From positions 199,501 to 263,500 of the forward strand of contig JBBMNZ010000054.1 of the NCBI GenBank assembly GCA_037954325.1: DNA of 64,000 bases, read 5' to 3'. The stretch's first letter is position 1; each line of letters starts with the position of its first letter. This DNA comes from Fistularia commersonii (Eukaryota > Chordata > Actinopteri > Syngnathiformes > Fistulariidae). A program made the translations under genes and the position numbers. The notes under the pieces were generated by a model. The model had not been told where the DNA came from and searched no databases. It saw only the letters and a list, made by a program, of their open reading frames with translations. Of this stretch, positions 31,584 to 42,326 are shown in pieces.

Positions 31584-33446
31584 TGGGTAGATGATTTAAT
31601 TATTGCAGCAGAGTGTTGCATGGTTTTCAGGGAGGAGTTGAGAAAGGGTCTGGGTGGTCAGGGAGAGCTTCCAGATGATTGGACAACAACAGCTAGTATG
31701 ATCAGGGAGACAGGTAGAAGAGTACTTGGTGTGTCATCTGGAAGGAAAGTAGATAAGGAGACTTGGTGGTGGAATGAGGAAGTGCAGGAGTGTATACAGA
31801 CAAAATGGTTAGCGAAGAAGAAGTGGGATACTGAGAGGACTGAAGAGAACAGACAGGAGTTCAGGGAGATGCGGCGAAAGGTAAAGATAGAGGTAGCAAA
31901 GGCAAAACAAAGGGCTTATGATGACTTGTATGCTCGGTTGGATAGTAAGGAGGCTGAAAGTGATCTATACAAGTTGGCGAAACAGAGAGATAAAGATGGA
32001 AAGGATGTACAGCAGGTCCGGGTGATAAAGGACAGAGAGGGAAATGTATTGACAGATGCTAGAAGAGTGACAGGAAGATGGAAAGAGTACTTTGAAGAGC
32101 TGATGAATGTGGAAAATGAAAGAGAGGCAAGGGTAGAAGAGGTGATTATTGTAGACCACAAAGTAGCAAAAATGAGTAAAAGTGAAGTGAGGAAGGCATT
32201 GAAGAGGATGAAGAGTGGAAAAGCAGTTGGTCCTGATGATATACCTGTGGAGGTGTGGAAGTGTCTAGGAGAGGCAGCGGTAGATTTTCTGACTAGATTA
32301 TTCAACAGGATCTTAGAGAGTGAGAAGATGCCTGAAGAATGGAGACAAAGTGTGATGGTGCCTATTTTTAAGAATAAAGGGGATGTGCAGAATTGTGGCA
32401 ACTACAGAGGGATAAAGTTGATGAGCCATACAATGAAGTTATGGGAAAGAGTAGTGGAAACTAGACTGAGAGCAGAAGTCAGCATTTGTGAACAGCAGTA
32501 TGGCTTCATGCCTAGGAAGAGTACTACAGATGCAGTATTTGCGTTGAGAATGCTAATAGAAAAGTACAGAGAAGGCCAGAGGGAGCTGCATTGCGTTTTC
32601 GTAGACCTAGAAAAAGCATATGACAGGGTGCCAAGAGAGGAGCTCTGGTATTGTATGAGGAAGTCTGGAGTGGCAGAGAAGTATGTTAGACTGGTGCAGG
32701 ACATGCATGCCAGCTGTGAGACACTGGTACGGTGTGCTGTAGGGGTAACCGAGAAGTTCAAGGTGGAGGTGGGACTCCATCAGGGATCAGCTCTGAGCCC
32801 CTTCTTGTTCGCAATGGTGATGGGTAGGCTGACAGATGAGGTTAGACAGGAATCCCCATGGACCATGATGTTTGCGGATGACATTGTGATCTGTAGTGAG
32901 AGCAGACAACAGGTAGAGGAAAATCTAGAGAGGTGGAGGTATGCTCTGGAAAGGAGTGGAATGAAAGTTAGTCACAGCAAGACAGAATATATGTGTGTGA
33001 ACGAGAGGAACTCGGGTGGAGCGGTGAGGCTACAGGGAGTGGAGATCAAGAAGCTGGAGGATTTCAGGTACTTAGGGTCAACAGTCCAGAGCAACGGAGA
33101 GTGCGTAAAAGAGGTGAAGAGACGGGTCCAAGCAGGTTGGAATGGCTGGAGAAAAGTGTCAGGGGTACTATGTGATAGAAGACTATCGGCCAGAATAAAA
33201 GGAAAGGTGTACAAGACAGTGGTGAGACCAGCGATGATGTATGGACTAGAAACTGTTCCAATGACCAAAAGACAGCAGACAGAACTAGAGGTTGCAGAGA
33301 TGAAGATGTTGAGGTTCTCTTTGGGAGTGACCAGGATTGATAGGATCAGGAATGAGTATCAGAGGAACAGCACATGTTCGATGTTTTGGAGAGAAGGTCA
33401 GAGAAGCCAGACTGAGATGGTTCGGTCATGTACAGAGGAGGGATAG
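31584..33446 (+). pseudogene. RTE-type LINE reverse transcriptase fused to a copia RT sliver
   Basis: A 622-residue open frame. The first 11 residues (MLWVDDLIIAA) are 28 nt of copia-A RT motif C; the rest is an RTE-like LINE protein. It contains the linker (KETWWWNEEVQ), RT block GKAVGPDDIPVEVWK, NYRGIKLMS, motif A in VDLEKAYDRVPRE (about residue 343), HQGSALSPFLFA, motif C FADDIVI (about residue 432) and the thumb (YLGSTVQSNGE). Near its end a frameshift after RIRNEYQRN replaces the RTE C-terminus seen at 27.8 and 38.8 kb. The apurinic endonuclease domain is missing. The RT core has all its catalytic Asp residues, so it is well preserved though truncated at both ends. Inverted copies are at 35453-36999 and 50044-51590. 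Confidence 0.87.
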
Positions 33447-33664
33447 AGAATATATGCTAGACAAAAAAAGAAATTAAAATGAAATAATTAAATCAATAGA
33501 TAGACTAATAAAAAATTAAAACGAAAAAATGATTGCAAGGGGAGTACAACATGTAATTAAGTTGGCGACTCACAAGGAATCTCAGATATCAAACTGTATA
33601 TTTTTTGTTGTTTATATATAAACATATACAAAACAAACATATATTGTTTGTTGTTGTTTATTTT
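33447..33664 (-). repeat. LINE 3' UTR fragment; left edge of block D1
   Basis: The block GCTAGACAAAAAAAGAAATT to TTGTTGTTTATTTTTGGGAC matches 18915-19120 and 48044-48252. Direct homology between D1 and D2 starts at about 33454/48042. Confidence 0.8.
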
Positions 33665-33820
33665 TGGGACATAAGCGAATCACGGTCCGGGCTTCTGCCC
33701 TCCTCCGCTCCTCACCTCATCCGCTCCAGGCCCTGGTACTCCCTGTCCGCGGGACCCCCCCCCCCCCCCACCCCCACCACCACCAAAACAAACTCTCACA
33801 CACAGATAAACACACGCACA

Positions 33821-33852
<32 letters not shown>

Positions 33853-33874
33853 GACACACGCACACAAACACGCA

Positions 33875-33905
<31 letters not shown>

Positions 33906-34247
33906 CTGAACTCATCATAGCTGTGCTAATAGCATTGGCCAAAACGTATCCACAACAAAACAAACATTAGCTCATCCACTCATTCACATATGTGTGTGCC
34001 TAGAGGTATGGGAGCTCCAGTCATACGTCCGGGTGATCTATGTCCGGAGAAGGCTCACATTGGCCGGTCTAAGGGGTTCTTCTGCCCCCACAGCTTCCCC
34101 GCCTCTGAGAGGAGAAAAATTACCTCCGCTCCTCCGCTCCTCCGCTTTTCAGCTCCACCGCTCCTCCTCTATGGGCCCTGGTACCCCCCCCCCCCCACCT
34201 AAACAAACTCTCACACATACACACACAAACACACTCACACACACACA

Positions 34248-34284
<37 letters not shown>

Positions 34285-34795
34285 ACACACCTTAACTCAT
34301 CATAGCTGTGCTAATAGCATTAGCCGAAACGCATCCACAACCAAACAAACATTAGCTCATCCACTCATTCACATGTGTGTGCCCAATGGTCCCAGAGCTC
34401 CAATCATACGTCCGGGGGATCTTTGTCCGGAGTATGCTCACATTAGCCAGTCTAAGGGGTTCTTCTGCCCCCAAACTTCCCCGCCTCTGAGAGGAGAAAC
34501 ATTACCTCCGCTCCTCCGCTTCTCAGCTCCATCGCTCCTCCGCTTTGGGCCCTGGAATTCCCGAACCGCTGGACATAAGCGAATCACGGGCCGGGCTTCT
34601 GCCCTCCTCCGCTCCTCAGCTCATCGTTCGAGGCCCCGGTACTCCCTGTCCGCGACCCCCCCCCCACCTAAACAAATTCACACTCACACACACGCACACA
34701 CACACACACAGACACACACACACACACACACAAACACACCTTAACTCATCATAGCTGTGCTAATAGCATTAGCCGAAACGCATCCACAACCAAAC
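33665..34795. repeat. CA-modules of block D1
   Basis: Three CA-modules (CA tracts near 33800-33900, 34210-34290 and 34680-34735) match 19430-20548 and 48253-49386. The array ends at ...CATCCACAACCAAAC against the copia-A LTR, the same junction as at 20548. Confidence 0.85.
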
Positions 34796-35152
34796 TGTTG
34801 CGTTTAAGTTCGCAGCTTCTTCGTTTTCCATGTTTCGGAAGGAATTCACAAGTTTGCCTTGTTTGAATCGTCTTTTATTTTCTTCTTCACAGCTCCGGGA
34901 ATCAACATCGGTTAGCCATGGGACATGTACAGTACAGAGTGAGGGAAAAATTCCCGCCAGCACCGCTATACCAAAAAAAAAAACACTGACGTAGAAGTTA
35001 ACGTCAAGTTAGCTGAACAGTCGCGAAAAACTAAAACAAGTCCCAAACCTTGTCATAAAGTGCCATGCATTTCCTGAGAGTAGATACAAATACAACATAT
35101 GTATACTAGAATGTAAACTCAAATAAAACTAATGAGATCACCTATCTCAACA
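34796..35152 (-). repeat. Copia family A 3' LTR in block D1
   Basis: 357 bp with termini TGTTGAGATAGG (35152) and CGCAACA (34796), preceded on the minus strand by the same AGAGGGGG polypurine tract. It carries the 3'-LTR-specific variants of the 20.5 kb copy (TTCGCAG, an A-only run before CACTGACG, GATACAAATACAAC). Confidence 0.9.
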
Positions 35153-35452
35153 CCCCCTCTTGATCTCAACATCCAAAAAAAATCTTTGGACATTTGAATT
35201 TCCAAATAACCACTTTTTGAATTGTTCTATTTTTACCTTTGTCATGAGTTTTGTCGAGATGTCTGCCAACATGTCCTCTGATGGACAATAGATAAGATTT
35301 ATTTAACCCTCACTGAGTGCTTCACGAATGAAATGATATTTTACATCAATGTGTTTTGACCTTTGTCTGTTTACAGGATTCTTACTCAGTGCGATGGCCC
35401 CCTGATTGTCTCCGTAGATTGTTGTGCAACTGTACATTTTGTTGTCCATACC
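35153..35452 (-). pseudogene. Copia family A RNase H C-terminal remnant (D1)
   Basis: The minus strand keeps only the end of copia-A pol: SCTTIYGDNQGAIALSKN, HIDVKYHFIREALSEG, the shared TAA, and the MLADI-type tail. The tail is in frame here, whereas the 21.0 kb copy has a 1-nt deletion. At 35452 it is cut inside the segment before GDNQGA and joined to the RTE LINE, whose reading frame then runs into this sequence out of frame (WTTKCTVAQQ). Confidence 0.85.
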
Positions 35453-36999
35453 CGTCTCTTCACCTCTTTTACGCACTCTCCGTTGCTCTGGACTGTTGAC
35501 CCTAAGTACCTGAAATCCTCCAGCTTCTTGATCTCCACTCCCTGTAGCCTCACCGCTCCACCCGAGTTCCTCTTGTTCTCACACATATATTCTGTCTTGC
35601 TGCGACTAACTTTCATTCCTCTCCTTTCCAGAGCATACCTCCACCTCTCTAGATTTTCCTCTACCTGTTGTCTGCTCTCACTACAGATCACAATGTCATC
35701 CGCAAACATCATGGTCCATGGGGATTCCTGTCTAACCTCATCTGTCAGCCTATCCATCACCATTGCGAACAAGAAGGGGCTCAGAGCTGATCCCTGATGG
35801 AGTCCCACCTCCACCTTGAACTTCTCGGTTACCCCTACAGCACACCGTACCAGTGTCTCACAGCTGGCATACATGTCCTGCACCAGTCTAACATACTTCT
35901 CTGCCACTCCAGACTTCCTCATACAATACCAGAGCTCCTCTCTTGGCAACCTGTCATATGCTTTTTCTAGGTCTACGAAAACGCAATGCAGCTCCCTCTG
36001 GCTTTCTCTGTACTTTTCTATTGGCATTCTCAACGCAAATACTGCATCTGTAGTACTCTTCCTAGGCATGAAGCCATACTGCTGTTCACAAATGCTGACT
36101 TCTGCTCTCAGTCTAGTTTCCACTACTCTTTCCCATAACTTCATTGTATGGCTCATCAACTTTATCCCTCTGTAGTTGCCACAATTCTGCACATCCCCTT
36201 TATTCTTAAAAATAGGCACCATCACACTTTGTCTCCATTCTTCAGGCATCTCCTCACTCTCTAAGATCCTGTTGAATAATCTAGTCAGAAAATCTACCGC
36301 TGCCTCTCCTAGACACTTCCACACCTCCACAGGTATATCATCAGGACCAACTGCTTTTCCACTCTTCATCCTCTTCAATGCCTTCCTCACTTCACTTTTA
36401 CTCATTTTTGCTACTTTGTGGTCTACAATAATCACCTCTTCTACCCTTGCCTCTCTTTCATTTTCCACATTCATCAGCTCTTCAAAGTACTCTTTCCATC
36501 TTCCTGTCTCTCTTCTAGCATCCGTCAATACATTTCTCTCTCTGTCCTTTATCACCCGGACCTGCTGTACATCCTTTCCATCTTTATCTCTCTGTTTCGC
36601 CAACCTGTATAGATCATTTTCAGCCTCCTTACTATCCAACCGAGCATACAAGTCATCATAAGCCCTTTGTTTTGCCTTTGCTACCTCTATCTTTACCTTT
36701 CGCCGCATCTCCCTGAACTCCTGTCTGTTCTCTTCAGTCCTCTCAGTATCTCACTTCTTCTTCGCGAACCATTTTCTCTGTATACACTCCTGCACTTCCT
36801 CATTCCACCACCAAGTCTCCTTATCTACTTTCCTACCAGATGACACACCAAGTACTCTTCTACCTGTCTCCCTGATAACACTAGCTGTTGTTGTCCAATC
36901 ATCTGGAAGCTCTCCCTGACAACCCAGACCCTTTCTCAACTCCTCCCTGAAAACCATGCAACACTCTGCTGCAATAATTAAATCATCTACCCAAAGCAA
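35453..36999 (-). pseudogene. RTE-type LINE in block D1, with nonsense codon
   Basis: The minus-strand counterpart of 31584-33446. It starts with the same MLWVDDLIIAA copia sliver and continues into the RTE linker and RT core. A TGG to TGA change at about 36751 (KKW to KK-stop) splits the frame into 36751-36999 and 35386-36708. The RT motifs VDLEKAYDRL, HQGSALSPF and FADDIVI are kept. The 3' side ends after VKEVKRRV, where copia-A RNase H sequence begins; thumb and C-terminus are missing. The D2 copy at 50044-51590 lacks the nonsense change and is open for 537 residues. Confidence 0.87.
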
Positions 37000-37463
37000 A
37001 CCTTCTCCACGGCTCTAAACTCGTTCGTCGCCGCTACTTGTGGAACACCGGATGGCTTTCTCCCTCCGCTTCGTTACATTTTATGTCCGCTAGATGGCGG
37101 CATCCGACTGTGCACAGCGCTTGGAGCTCCACCAGGCGATATGGCCGCTGTGTATGAGAGGAATAAACGAGTGGGGCCGTGAGTGCAATAAATCCCCCTC
37201 CACGTCTTACATGGATGTTATCACCCTGTTACTGTATTTTAACGATACCGCTGTTTTTTCGACCTCAATGTTAAGCCGATTTTTAAACATTAAAAAAACA
37301 GATTGCTCGATTCAGTGACACCGAGGCCGTGAGTGGAGGACTTATGGAGTCGACTCCTCCGCTTATTCATATGTGCATGTCTGGTGCTCCCGGAGCTTCA
37401 CGCCGACGTCACGGGGATCCGTGTCCGAAGAAGGTGCACCTTGGCCGGTCTGCGGGGTCCTGT
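37000..37463 (+). repeat. X-module in D1 (first), frame disrupted
   Basis: Plus-strand X-module with the frame starting at 37094 (MAASDCAQ) but shifted near 37305 by an extra A, giving an early stop. A PstI-like motif or other special site is not evident. Its core ends at TGACCGGAAG, where the LTR-B stub begins. Confidence 0.75.
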
Positions 37464-37533
37464 TGACCGGAAGCTGAGACTGGCCCTTCGAAATAACACG
37501 GAAAATAATTGAGAGCATATTTCTCAGTTGACA
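37464..37533 (-). repeat. Copia family B LTR stub (D1, first)
   Basis: On the minus strand TGTCAACTGAGAAATATG begins at 37533; the stub is cut after CAGCTTCCGGTC at the X-module junction. Confidence 0.83.
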
Positions 37534-38690
37534 ACGCCCCCACTTGCTCTCATATTATTGGTATCTTTGCCCATTTACATCAAAATAAAATACTCATGAC
37601 CCAAACAACAACTTTGAAAAATTCAACAACTTAAACTGCGATGCAGGCTTTGTCATAACATCTGCCGGCATCTCTTGTGTTGGACAATACTGTAGGGCTA
37701 CCTTTCCACATATTTTCTTTGTGACATCTTAACACACTCTTCTGACTGACATATTTTCTGGGTATTGATTTTGATCACTTTGGCCAAGTCCTTCATTTTA
37801 AATCTAGCTGTAAGCATGATTTTCACCTCTTTCATTACTTCCTCATCACTCGCAGCTATGATTAAATCATCTACCCATATTATGATGATGACCTTGTCAT
37901 TTTGGTTTTCTTTGACATAGACACAATGATCTGCTTCATTCTGAATAAAGTCATTGTCAATCAAGTAAGAATGGAGCATCAGATTCCAATGACGACCTGC
38001 CTGTTTAAGGCCGTATAGTCACTTTTCAAGTTTACGCACCAGCTTCTGTTTTTTTACTTGTTACTTCATACCCTTCTGGTTGTTCTACACAGAGCTCACA
38101 ATCTATGGGTGCATGAAGATAGGCTGTCTTTACATCCATTTGGTGTAGTAACAATTTTTCCTGAACTGATTTCTGCATAAACACCCTCACACTTGTCATA
38201 TTTGCTGTTGGAGAAAATGTTTCCTCAAAATCCGTGCCATACTTTTGACTGTAGCCCTTAGCAAAATAACGAGCTTTATATTTGTTTGTGCCATCTTCAT
38301 TTCTATTTAGCGCATACGCCCAGCCCCCCCCCCCCCCCCCCCCCCCCACTGCACACTTGCCTTGGGGTAGCTGTGTTAGGGTAAAAGTGTTGTTCTCTCT
38401 CAATGACTCCATCTCTTCGTCCATAGATTTCATCCACTTGTCAGCATTGAGGGAACTCCTTGCCTCTTTTTATGTCTGTGGGACACCACACGCCAGTCTA
38501 TAACAGTAGTCAATGTTAGTGAACACTTGGTCATCGTCAATAGCACTAATCACATAACCATTAAAGTAACTGGGCTTCTTTTTGGTTCTAGTTGATCGTC
38601 TCACATTGTCTGCACTGCTTGGCTGTGTCACACGGTCAGATACAGGGTTGCCCATTTCCAAGGTGTACAAAGGTGTACAAGACAGTGTTG
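37534..38690 (-). pseudogene. Copia family B RT fragment in D1, copy with motif A
   Basis: Broken into three frames. 38470-38670 holds the segment before RT (MYTLEMGNPVSDRVTQ...CYRLACGVPQT). 38032-38433 holds the RT start with a C/G-tract at 38325-38347, KARYFAKGYSQKYG and motif A (HQMDVKTAYLHA). 37698-37979 holds the catalytic WVDDLIIAAS and the MSQRKYVER stop. A frameshift near 38050 and a small change near 38470 separate them. Like the 26-29 kb copies it keeps motif A, unlike its neighbour at 39975-40784. The RNase H terminal segment lies at about 37600-37690. Confidence 0.87.
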
Positions 38691-39107
38691 AGCCCAGCGA
38701 TGATATATGAGCTAGAAACTGTTACAATGACCGAAAGATAGCAGGCAGAACTAGAGGTTGCAGATATGAGGATGATGAGGTTCTCTTTGGGAGTGACCAG
38801 GATGGATAGGATCAGGAATGAGTCTATCAGAGGAACAGCACATGTTCGATGTTTTGGAGAGAAGGTCAGAGAAGCCAGACCGAGATGGTTCGGTCATGTA
38901 CAGAGGAGGGATAGAGAATATATTGGTAGACGGATGCTGGAATTGGAGCTGCAAGGCAAGAGGTCTCGAGGAAGACCAAAGAGAGGATTTATGGACGTGG
39001 TGAGAGAGGAGATGAAGGCAGTTGGTGTGAGAGAGGAGGATACGGAGAATAGGGTTAGATGGAGAAAGTTGACTCGCTGTGGCCACACCTGACAGGAAAA
39101 GACAAAA
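38691..39107 (+). pseudogene. RTE-type LINE 3' terminal fragment (D1)
   Basis: The plus strand encodes the C-terminus of the RTE protein in a 108-residue frame (38766-39092): MDRIRNESIRGTAHVRCFGE, then PRWFGHVQRRDREYIGRRM, GKRSRGRPKRGFMDVVREE and the WRKLTRCG end. The stop is followed by a short CCTGACAGGAAAAGACAAAA leader into the GAA tract, which is the element's own tail. It is absent from the equivalent place in D2. Confidence 0.82.
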
Positions 39108-39222
39108 GAAGAAGAAGAAGAAGAAGAAGAAGAAGAAGAAGAAGAAGAAGAAGAAGAAGAAGAAGAAGAAGAAGAAGAAGAAGAAGAAGAAGAAGAAGAA
39201 GAAGAAGGAGAAAAAGAAGAAG

Positions 39223-39252
<30 letters not shown>
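39108..39252. repeat. (GAA)n tract, the longest in the window
   Basis: About 145 bp of GAA with a GGAGAAA interruption, directly continuing the RTE 3' tail. Long GAA/TTC tracts can form triplex DNA; that property is known in general and not shown here. Confidence 0.95.
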
Positions 39253-39257
<5 letters not shown>

Positions 39258-39740
39258 AAGAGAGGGTGGGGGGGAAGCAAACCTTCACGGCTCTAAGCTC
39301 GTTCGTCGCCGCTACTTGGGGAACACTGGATGGCTTTCTCCCTCCACTTCGTTACATTTTATGGCCGCTAGATGGCGGCATCCGACTGTGCACAGCGCTT
39401 GAAGCCCCACCAGGTGATCTGGCAGCTGTGTATGAGAGGAATAAACGAGTGGGGCCGTGAGTGCAATAAATCCCCCTCCACTTCTTACATGGATGTTATC
39501 ACCCTGTTACTGTATTTTAACGATACCGCTGTGTTTTCCACCTCAATGTTAAGCCGATTTTTAAACATTAAAAACCAAATTGCTTCATTCAGTGACACCG
39601 AGGCCGTGAGTGGAGGACTTATGGAGTCGACTCCTCCGCTTATTCATACGTGCATGTCTGGTGCTCCCGGAGCTTCACGCCGACGTCACGGGGATCCGTG
39701 TCCGAAGAAGGTGCACCTTGGCCGGTCTGCGGGGTCCTGT
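39253..39740 (+). repeat. X-module in D1 (second), intact frame
   Basis: The 123-residue frame (39372-39743) is open with several substitutions against the others (QRLKPHQVIWQ, MESTPPLIHTC). A G-run after GAGAGGGTGGG marks the left edge. Confidence 0.72.
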
Positions 39741-39810
39741 TGACCGGAAGCTGAGACTGGCCCTTCGAAATAACACGGAAAATAATTGAGAGCATATTTC
39801 TCAGTTGACA
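39741..39810 (-). repeat. Copia family B LTR stub (D1, second)
   Basis: TGTCAACTGAGAAATATG on the minus strand from 39810, cut at the same X-module junction as the other stubs. Confidence 0.83.
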
Positions 39811-40787
39811 ACGCCCCCACTTGCTCTCATATTATTGGTATCTTTGCCCATTTACATCAAAATAAAATACTCATGACCCAAACAACAACTTTGAAAAATT
39901 CAACAACTTAAACTGCGATGCAGGCTTTGTCATAACATCTGCCGGCATCTCTTGTGTTGGACAATACTGTAGGGCTACCTTTCCACATATTTTCTTTGTG
40001 ACATCTTAACACACTCTTCTGACTGACATATTTTCTGGGTATTGATTTTGATCACTTTGGCCAAGTCCTTCATTTTAAATCTAGCTGTAAGCATGATTTT
40101 CACCTCTTTCATTACTTCCTCATCACTCGCAGCTATGATTAAATCATCTACCCATATTATGATGATGACCTTGTCATTTTGGTTTTCTTTGACATAGACA
40201 CAATGATCTGCTTCATTCTGAATAAAGTCGTTGTCAATCAAGTAAGAATGGAGCATCAGATTCCAATGACGACCTGCCAAATTTTCCTGAACTGATTTCT
40301 GCATGAACACCCTCACACTTGTCACATTTGCTGTTGGAGAAAATGTTTCCTCAAAATCCGTGCCATACTTTTGACTGTAGCCCTTAGCAAAATAACGAGC
40401 TTTATATTTGTTTGTGCCAACTTCATTTCTTTTTAGCGCATACACCCACCCCCCCACCCCCACTGCACACTTGCCTTGGGGTAGCTGTGTTAGGGTCAAA
40501 GTGTTGTTCTCTCTCAATGACTCCATCTCGTCGTCCATAGATTTCATCCACTTGTCAGCATTGAGGGAACTCCTTGCCTCTTTAAATGTCTGTGGGACAC
40601 CACACGCCAGTCTATAACAGTAGTCAATGTTAGTGAACACTTGGTCATCGTCAATAGCACTAGTCACATAACCATTAAAGTAACTGGGCTTCTTTTTGGT
40701 TCTAGTTGATCGTCTCACATTGTCTGCACTGCTTGGCTGTGTCACACGGTCAGATACGGGGCTGCCCATTTCCAAGGTGTACAAAGG
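39811..40787 (-). pseudogene. Copia family B RT fragment in D1, motif A deleted
   Basis: A 269-residue open minus-strand frame (39975-40784) with the same in-frame loss of motif A as the copy at 30071-30880; WVDDLIIAAS is kept. Differences from that copy include KMKDLAKV for KMKDMGKV and ANVTSVR for ANMTSVR. The terminal RNase H segment and polypurine stretch precede the LTR stub. Upstream it joins 50 bp of RTE sequence (40788-40837) and the GAA tract. Confidence 0.87.
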
Positions 40788-40837
40788 TGTACAAGACAGT
40801 GGTGAGACCAGCGATGATGTATGGACTAGAAACTGTA

Positions 40838-40880
40838 GAAGAAGAAGAAGAAGAAGAAGAAGAAGAAGAAGAAGAAGAAG

Positions 40881-40911
<31 letters not shown>
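40838..40911. repeat. (GAA)n tract
   Basis: About 74 bp of GAA joined to the RTE segment coding MMYGLETV, with the rest of the RTE C-terminus deleted between the two. Confidence 0.95.
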
Positions 40912-41035
40912 TAGAAAGAGAGGGTGGGGGGGAAGCAAACCTTCTCCACGGCTCTAAACTCGTTCGTCGCCGCTACTCGGGGAACACCGGATGGCTTTCT
41001 CCCTCCGCTTCGTTACATTTTATGGCCGCTAGATG
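40912..41035. repeat. Truncated X-module edge
   Basis: Only the outer ~120 bp of an X-module (GGCTCTAAACTCGTTCGTCG to GGCCGCTAGATG) remains. It is cut just at the start of the MAASD frame and joined to an ATC tract. The D2 counterpart is 53260-53387. Confidence 0.75.
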
Positions 41036-41049
41036 AAGATCATCATCAA

Positions 41050-41089
<40 letters not shown>
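41036..41089. repeat. (ATC)n tract, copia-B Asp linker
   Basis: On the minus strand this is a GAT tract following the integrase segment DRDELRSG, as at 26116-26191. It has about twice the length of the D2 tract. Confidence 0.93.
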
Positions 41090-41091
<2 letters not shown>

Positions 41092-41948
41092 GATCTGAGC
41101 TCATCTCTGTCTGGGTTTGTTGCTCTGGAGATGGGTTTGTCACAAATTTTAGCAGTCTGTGTTTTTAGTACTCTTTCACTATTTGGATAATATACAAAAT
41201 AAGCTGGACTATTTTTGGCATATCCAATGAAAACTCCCTTCTCACCTCTTGAGTCAAGTTTCTTTTTGTTGTGCTTGTATGCATAGCACACAGCACCAAA
41301 CTTTTGCATTTGTGACACATTTGGTTTCTTTCCCGTCAACATAAAGTAAGCCGTCTGCTTTGTCCGATTATTAAAGCATCAGTTCCTGACCACCGCTGCT
41401 GTCTGCACTGCATGGGTCCACAATGTTTTGGGTAGGTTGCTTCCTAGTAACATGCACCATGCCATGTCGAATAAAGTCCTCCAGTTTCTCTTTGCTTTCC
41501 CGTTTTGGTGTGGTGAGTATGGCGCTGACGTTTCATGTCTAACACCCCGTTTAGTCATTCGTCCTTGGTACTCTTTTGACATAAACTCAGTACAATTGTC
41601 AGATCTCATACACTTAATCTTCCCATAAGGGGCAGTGTGTGCTAAGAATCTCTCTGTGGCACTCACTGTACCACTCTTTTGTTTGAGAAAGTACACAAAA
41701 ATTGTGTTGGAATAATCATCAGTAAACGACAATGCAAATCTGTGTCCATCTATAGATATGGGATCTACTGGCCCTGCCAGATCTGTATGCACTAAATCAA
41801 ACACCTTTGTTGCTCTTGCATCAGGCTCTCTGTTTCTGATCTGCACAAACTTCCCTTGAATACACACTTCACATGGTGATACAGGTTTTTCAGTTTTCCC
41901 TTTGATTACCATACCATCAATCACTTTTGTCAACTTTTGTACATCGCT
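41090..41948 (-). pseudogene. Copia family B integrase (D1)
   Basis: Minus strand. The zinc-binding end (SPCEVCIQGKF) is followed by the catalytic core with Asp in LVHTDLAGP, Asp in MRSDNCTEF and Glu-position motif PHQNGKAKRNW. In this last motif the expected Glu reads Lys (AKR), while the D2 copy has AER. The conserved SDNG reads SDNC in both. A TGA after VRN at about 41388 (a CGA to TGA change at a CpG is the simplest explanation) splits it from the C-terminal block GKKPNVSQMQKFG...KGVFIGYAKNSPAYFVYYP (41085-41342). The frame is separated from the gag-pre-integrase segment by a TAG at 41949-41951. Non-functional here because of the stop and the lost catalytic Glu. Confidence 0.9.
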
Positions 41949-42326
41949 CTAATTACAATGGCCGAAAATTTCATGCCATGTTTGTAAATCAAAACACCCT
42001 TTGCATTTGTCATTACTTTCATCTGCTGTAGATAGGTAGTAAAGTGTGTTCTGCACATGAATAGGAAATACAGTACCGTCACTCATTTTGACTATGTCTT
42101 TTCCTTCATTGAAGATTACCGTTGCTCCGTTTGCTGTGGCGGCCATCACAGAAAAAATGTCCTGTGGACAGGAAGGGATGAACATTGCGTTTCTCAGTGG
42201 TGCTGTGTGGTGACGTCCTCTGCTGTCTATGAGGATCACCTCTGCCTCTCCCCGCTGCTTCGCCACGCCTTGACACTTGGTCGCGTCTGCCAGCTCAACA
42301 TGGTGTGTGTCAGCTCTGAACGTCAC
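41949..42326 (-). pseudogene. Copia family B protease end and gag-pre-integrase segment (D1)
   Basis: A 125-residue minus-strand piece with HHVELADATKCQG, RNAMFIPSCPQDIFSVMAATA, LYYLSTA and TWHEIFGHCN. These correspond to the part of copia polyprotein between the protease active site and integrase. The DCGAT active site and the zinc knuckle that should precede it are missing, so Gag is joined by deletion to this piece at about 42326. It ends in TAG right after HCN. Confidence 0.87.

Noticed and set aside
31916..32401. Antisense frames opposite the RTE and copia coding regions (for example 161 residues here, and 36176-36661, 50767-51252)
   Set aside because: They are shadows of the LINE or copia frames on the other strand.
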